Shown: positions 60,528-64,000 of the stretch, piece by piece | Position numbering within the stretch: position 1 is the stretch's first letter | How the letters are laid out: each line of letters begins with the position of its first letter | Assembly (NCBI RefSeq): GCF_018069625.1 | Contig: NZ_CP072941.1 | Location: forward strand, 5,394,001 to 5,458,000 | Reading direction: 5' to 3' | Source: Streptomyces yatensis | Lineage (GTDB): Bacteria; Actinomycetota; Actinomycetes; Streptomycetales; Streptomycetaceae | DNA: 64,000 nt | Program-made: the position numbers and the translations under genes | The notes under the pieces: generated by a model | Database searches by the model: none | Seen by the model: only the letters and a program-made list of their open reading frames with translations | What the model was told of the DNA's origin: nothing

Positions 60528-61304
60528 ATGAAGAGGCAGTGGCGCGGCCGTACGACGGCCACCGCGGAGCGGACGGGGACCTGGCACCACGCCCTGACCC
60601 TGGACGGAGTCACCCGGGAGTACCGGCCGGGGGCCGTGGCGCTGCACCCCATCCATCTGACGGTGCCGCGCGGACGGTTCCTCGCGGTGATGGGCCCCTC
60701 GGGGTGCGGGAAGTCGACCTTGCTGCAGTGCGCCGCCGGGCTCGACCGGCCGACCGCGGGCACGGTGCGCATCGGCGGCACCCAACTGTCCTCGCTGAAC
60801 GAGGCGGCGCTGACCCGGCTGCGGCGGGAGCGGATCGGCTTCGTCTTCCAGGCGCACCACCTGGTGCCGTCGCTGAGCGTCGCGGAGAACGTCGCCCTGC
60901 CGCTGATGCTCGGCGGCGAGAGCCCCGGCGACCGGCACCTGCGGGCACTCGCGGCAGTCGGGCTGGCGGACCGCGGCGGCGCCGTGCCGTCGGAGCTGTC
61001 CGGCGGGCAGTGCCAGCGGGTGGCGATCGCCCGAGCGCTGGTGACCCAGCCCGACATCGTCTTCGCCGACGAGCCGACCGGGGCGCTGGACCCCGCCGCC
61101 GCGGAGGAGGTGCTGACGCTGCTGCGGCAGGCCGTCGACCGTGACGGCCATACGGTCGTCATGGTCACCCACGACCCGTTCGCCGCCGCCTGGGCCGACG
61201 AGGCGCTGTTCCTGATGCGGGGAAAGCTCGTCTGGCGGCAGGAGCGGCCGGAGGCGGCCGACATCCGCCGCGTCCTCAAGGAGCTGGGAGGGCGGACGGC
61301 ATGA
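60528..61304 (+). CDS. ABC transporter ATP-binding protein (MacB/LolD type)
   Basis: A 258-residue ATPase: Walker [11 protein letters not shown]-loop [13 protein letters not shown], signature [15 protein letters not shown], Walker [15 protein letters not shown]-loop VTHD. The [15 protein letters not shown] segment typifies the MacB/LolD subfamily, which drives FtsX-like permeases in mechanotransmission rather than transport across the membrane. ATG 60528 follows GGAGGGG. It overlaps the permease gene by ATGA. Confidence 0.95.
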   Translation: MKRQWRGRTTATAERTGTWHHALTLDGVTREYRPGAVALHPIHLTVPRGRFLAVMGPSGCGKSTLLQCAAGLDRPTAGTVRIGGTQLSSLNEAALTRLRRERIGFVFQAHHLVPSLSVAENVALPLMLGGESPGDRHLRALAAVGLADRGGAVPSELSGGQCQRVAIARALVTQPDIVFADEPTGALDPAAAEEVLTLLRQAVDRDGHTVVMVTHDPFAAAWADEALFLMRGKLVWRQERPEAADIRRVLKELGGRTA

Positions 61305-63832
61305 AGGTCACCGCCCTGCTGGCCGCTCGCGCCGGCCGTGCCCACCGTAAGGCGTGGACCGCCGTCTTCGCCGCGCTCACCCTCACCTCCCTGCTGCTCG
61401 GCGCCTTCGGGCTGACCCTCGCCTCCGCCTGGAGCGCACATCCACGGGTGGAGCGGTACGCCGGGGCCGACCTCGTCGTGGCCGGCGACCAGACCACCCG
61501 CTTCAGCGCGGTGTCGCTGGGCGACCGCGAGACCGTGAGCGCCGGACTCACCGAACGGGTCCGGATCCCCCGTACGGCGCTGACCGCGGTGCGCGCGGTG
61601 CCCGGGGTGCGGGCGGCCGTCGCCGATGTGGAATTCCCGGTGGGCCGCGCGGGGCGGTCCGCCACCGGACGGCCCTGGGAGGCCGCCCGGTTGGCGCCCT
61701 ACGCGCTACGGGCGGGGCGCGCCCCGCAGCGCGCGGGCGAGGTCGTGACGGGCGGCGCGGGCCGCGTCGGGGCGCGGCTGACGCTGCGCGTGGGCGGCCG
61801 CGACAGGGCGTACACCGTCGTGGGCGTCGCCGAAGGGCCCGGCTCCGCCGTCTGGTTCACCGGCTCCGAGGCCCGCCGCCTGGCCGGCCACCCTCAGGCG
61901 CTGGACGCCGTCGGGGTCGTCGCCGAACCCGGCACGGACCCGGGGGAGCTGGCCGGGCGGGTGCGGAAGGCCCTGGAGGCGGCCGGTGTCACCGACGTCG
62001 GGCACCGCGCGGACGGCGACCCGGCGGCCGTGCGCGTCCTGACCGGGGGCGAGCGGGGAGAGGCCGAGTTCCTGGCCGCCGCGCCCGCCCGCGACGAGCT
62101 GCTGGCGGCGCTCGGCTCCGTGGCCGGTGCCGTCGTCCTGGTGGCGCTGCTCGTGGTCTCGTCGACCATCGTCCAGGCGCTGCGGCAACGCTCCCACGAA
62201 CTGGGCCTGTTGCGGGCGGTCGGCGCCACCCCGGGACAGCTGCGCGGCGCCGTGGGCCGGGAGGTGGGGCGGGTCGCGGCCTGGGCGGCGCTGGCGGGCG
62301 CGGCCGGGGCGGTCCCCGCGTACCTGGGGCTGCGGGCGCTGCTGGAGGCCCGGGGCGCGCTGCCCGCCGGACTCGAGCTGACGCTTCCCCCGCTGCTGTG
62401 GCCCGCGCCCCTGGTCACCGCCGCCGTGACCGTCCTGGTGGCCGGGATCGCGGCGCTCATCGGCTGCTCCGGGACCGCCAAGCTGCGCCCGGCGGAGGCG
62501 CTGCGCGAGCGGGCACCCGGCAGCGCGCGCCGCATCACGGGGCTGGTGCTGCTGTTCGTGGGCGCGAGTTCGGCCGGGACGGCCGCCCTCCAGCAGGGCG
62601 CGACCGCCGCGGCCGCGGCCGGTGGGGCGGCGGTGACGATGGTGATCGCCTGCGCGGTGCTCGGACCGTGGATCGCCGAGGGCGCGATGCGGCTGCTCGG
62701 CGCTCCGCTGCGGCTGTTCGGCCCCGGCGGCCGCCTCGCCGCCGCCAACTGCGCCGCGTCCGCCCACCGCCTGGGCGCGGCGATCACCCCGATCGTGCTG
62801 GTCACCGCGTTCGCCGGGGTCCAGCTCGCCGGGGGCGCGACCATGACCCACGCCGGGGACGCCCAGGCCCGCCAGGTGCTGCGCGCCGATCTCGCGGTGC
62901 GCGCGGACGGCGGGCTCCCGGCCGGTGCCGTCGAGCGGATCCGTGAGGTCCCGGGGGTACGGGCGGCGACGGAGGCCGTCCCCGGCACGGTGCTCCTCGC
63001 GGGGAGCCAACTCGGCGCGCCCGAACTGGAGCGGCTGCCGGTCTTCGGCGTCACCCCGGAGCGGCTGACCCACACTCTCGACCCGGGCGTGCGGGACGGG
63101 GACCTCGCCCGGCTGCGGCCCGGCACGGTCGCCGTCGGCGCCGACCGGGCGGACTCCCTCGGCGCACGGCCCGGCTCCACGGTGACCCTGCGGTTCGGCG
63201 ACGGCCAGGAGACCCGGCTGCGGGTCGTGGCGACCTACCGACGCTCGCTCGCGCTCGGGGACTTCCTCCTTGCCCGCGAGGATCTGCTGCGCCACACCTC
63301 CCTGCCCGCCGCGGGCCGGATCCTGGTCGCGACCGCGCCCGGTGCCGACCGTAAGGCGGTCACGAACGCCCTGACGCGTGCGGTGCCCGGGGCCCGTGTG
63401 GAGCGGGACCCGGCCCCGGTGCGGGGCGAGGCGGCGGAGCAGGCGCTGGCCGAGGTGGTATCGGTCGCGGTGGTCGGGGCGGTCGGCGGCTTCACGGTGA
63501 TCGCCGTCCTGAGCACCCTCGCCCTCATCGCCACCGGGCGCCGCCCCGAGCTGCGCCTGCTCCGGCTCGCGGGCGCGGGCCGCGGCCAACTGCGCCGCAT
63601 GCTCCGCCTGGAGGCGGCGGCCACGGTGGTGACCGGCCTGGTGGTGGGCGCGGCCGTGGCCGCCGTACCCCTGCTGGCCTTCAGCCTGGCCATGGCGGGC
63701 ACCCTGCCGTACCTGCCCCCGGTGCAGGCCGCGGTGATCGTCTCGGTGGTGGTGCTGACGGCGGCGGCGGGGTCGCTGCCGCCGGTATGGACGACGCTGC
63801 GAGGCCGGTATCCGCGGTCTTCGAGCGCCTGA
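61301..63832 (+). CDS. FtsX-like ABC permease
   Basis: An 843-residue permease with two FtsX domains. An N-terminal helix (about 18-38) is followed by a large extracellular domain (about 45-260) and three helices (about 268-395, [22 protein letters not shown] between). A second half repeats the pattern with an extracellular domain (about 510-700) and three helices near the C-terminus, including [21 protein letters not shown]. The coupled ATPase is encoded just upstream. Substrate unknown: antibiotic resistance, peptide export and lipoprotein release are known uses. Confidence 0.93.
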   Translation: MKVTALLAARAGRAHRKAWTAVFAALTLTSLLLGAFGLTLASAWSAHPRVERYAGADLVVAGDQTTRFSAVSLGDRETVSAGLTERVRIPRTALTAVRAVPGVRAAVADVEFPVGRAGRSATGRPWEAARLAPYALRAGRAPQRAGEVVTGGAGRVGARLTLRVGGRDRAYTVVGVAEGPGSAVWFTGSEARRLAGHPQALDAVGVVAEPGTDPGELAGRVRKALEAAGVTDVGHRADGDPAAVRVLTGGERGEAEFLAAAPARDELLAALGSVAGAVVLVALLVVSSTIVQALRQRSHELGLLRAVGATPGQLRGAVGREVGRVAAWAALAGAAGAVPAYLGLRALLEARGALPAGLELTLPPLLWPAPLVTAAVTVLVAGIAALIGCSGTAKLRPAEALRERAPGSARRITGLVLLFVGASSAGTAALQQGATAAAAAGGAAVTMVIACAVLGPWIAEGAMRLLGAPLRLFGPGGRLAAANCAASAHRLGAAITPIVLVTAFAGVQLAGGATMTHAGDAQARQVLRADLAVRADGGLPAGAVERIREVPGVRAATEAVPGTVLLAGSQLGAPELERLPVFGVTPERLTHTLDPGVRDGDLARLRPGTVAVGADRADSLGARPGSTVTLRFGDGQETRLRVVATYRRSLALGDFLLAREDLLRHTSLPAAGRILVATAPGADRKAVTNALTRAVPGARVERDPAPVRGEAAEQALAEVVSVAVVGAVGGFTVIAVLSTLALIATGRRPELRLLRLAGAGRGQLRRMLRLEAAATVVTGLVVGAAVAAVPLLAFSLAMAGTLPYLPPVQAAVIVSVVVLTAAAGSLPPVWTTLRGRYPRSSSA

Positions 63833-63886
63833 TCCGCGGTCTTCCAGCTCTTGATCCGCGCTCTTCCAGCCCCTGAGCCCCGCTCC

Positions 63887-63970
63887 TCCAGCCCCTCCGG
63901 CGTTTGAGGAGGCGCGGGCGCGGCGGGGGCGGTACACCCCAATCTTCCAGCCCCTCCGGCGTTTGAGGAG
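63887..63970. repeat. Streptomyces-type intergenic palindromic repeat, two copies
   Basis: A 25-base block starting TCCAGCCCCTCCGGCG occurs at 63887-63911 and 63946-63970, the second followed by a GGGGTCCGGGGCGGAGCCCC-type hairpin arm toward the right edge. This block is familiar to me from many Streptomyces intergenic regions. It lies after the FtsX gene; the window ends within the repeat. Confidence 0.75.
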
Positions 63971-64000
63971 CGGGGTCCGGGGCGGAGCCCCGGCGGGGGT

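Overview
The window is chromosomal DNA of a Streptomyces-type actinomycete. Support comes from the very high GC content with strong GC bias at third codon positions, many GTG starts, a complete geosmin synthase, two SigB/SigF-type sigma factors, several DUF families typical of Streptomyces (DUF7848-like, DUF6777-like), and gene order from tadA to upp resembling S. coelicolor near SCO4034-SCO4042 (from memory, not searched).

Region 1 (1 to about 9475) is the distal part of an actinomycete integrative and conjugative element of the pSAM2 type. It holds an FtsK/SpoIIIE-like transfer ATPase cut by the left edge, a small coupled gene, a Pra-like activator and a divergent KorSA-like GntR repressor, with palindromic operator candidates between the last two. 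After about 0.9 kb of sparse DNA come a DUF7848-like gene, an anti-sigma-type ATPase, an XRE-TPR regulator and a short RibD-like deaminase. The last cargo is a low-GC two-gene operon: a 117-residue protein and a 671-residue NACHT NTPase with membrane segments, both carrying the same short Gly-Arg-Asp-Ile module. Immediately beyond lies the 3' part of a tRNA gene, best read as tRNA-Arg(ACG), without its 5' half. This is the expected right attachment site, so the NACHT pair sits at the element's end like defence cargo. It is the best candidate here for an undescribed system.

Region 2 (10-18.5 kb) is ordinary chromosome: lipoproteins, a GNAT acetyltransferase, a HAD hydrolase, methionine aminopeptidase divergent from a small XRE protein, a membrane protein behind an iron box, initiator tRNA, an amidohydrolase and an F420-type oxidoreductase. 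Several intergenic spaces hold short tandem repeats.

Region 3 (18.5-33 kb) has two envelope and efflux blocks. A coupled operon encodes response regulator, histidine kinase, GT2/GtrA protein and GT39-like transferase. Next come a DHA2 efflux pump with its TetR regulator, a 0.5-kb degenerate repeat tract, and a marR-MFS-yceI operon in which the transporter carries three extra C-terminal beta-sandwich domains and the YceI protein carries one.

Region 4 (33-50.7 kb) contains paired stress-type sigma factors, a phosphofructokinase with a pyrophosphate-type residue pair, a universal stress protein, a DUF6777-like gene with an apparent 1-nt frameshift, tRNA-Ser(CGA), tadA, upp, a LytR_C protein, a TPP-riboswitch-like leader before an SDR/DUF2867 gene, a P450, a BlaI/M56 pair, a TerB protein and an acyltransferase.

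Region 5 (50.7-64 kb) carries geosmin synthase, an amidase with a DadA-like oxidoreductase, SRPBCC and IclR proteins, a SpoIIE-type phosphatase, NADP-glutamate dehydrogenase, an ABC/FtsX exporter pair and a terminal intergenic repeat.
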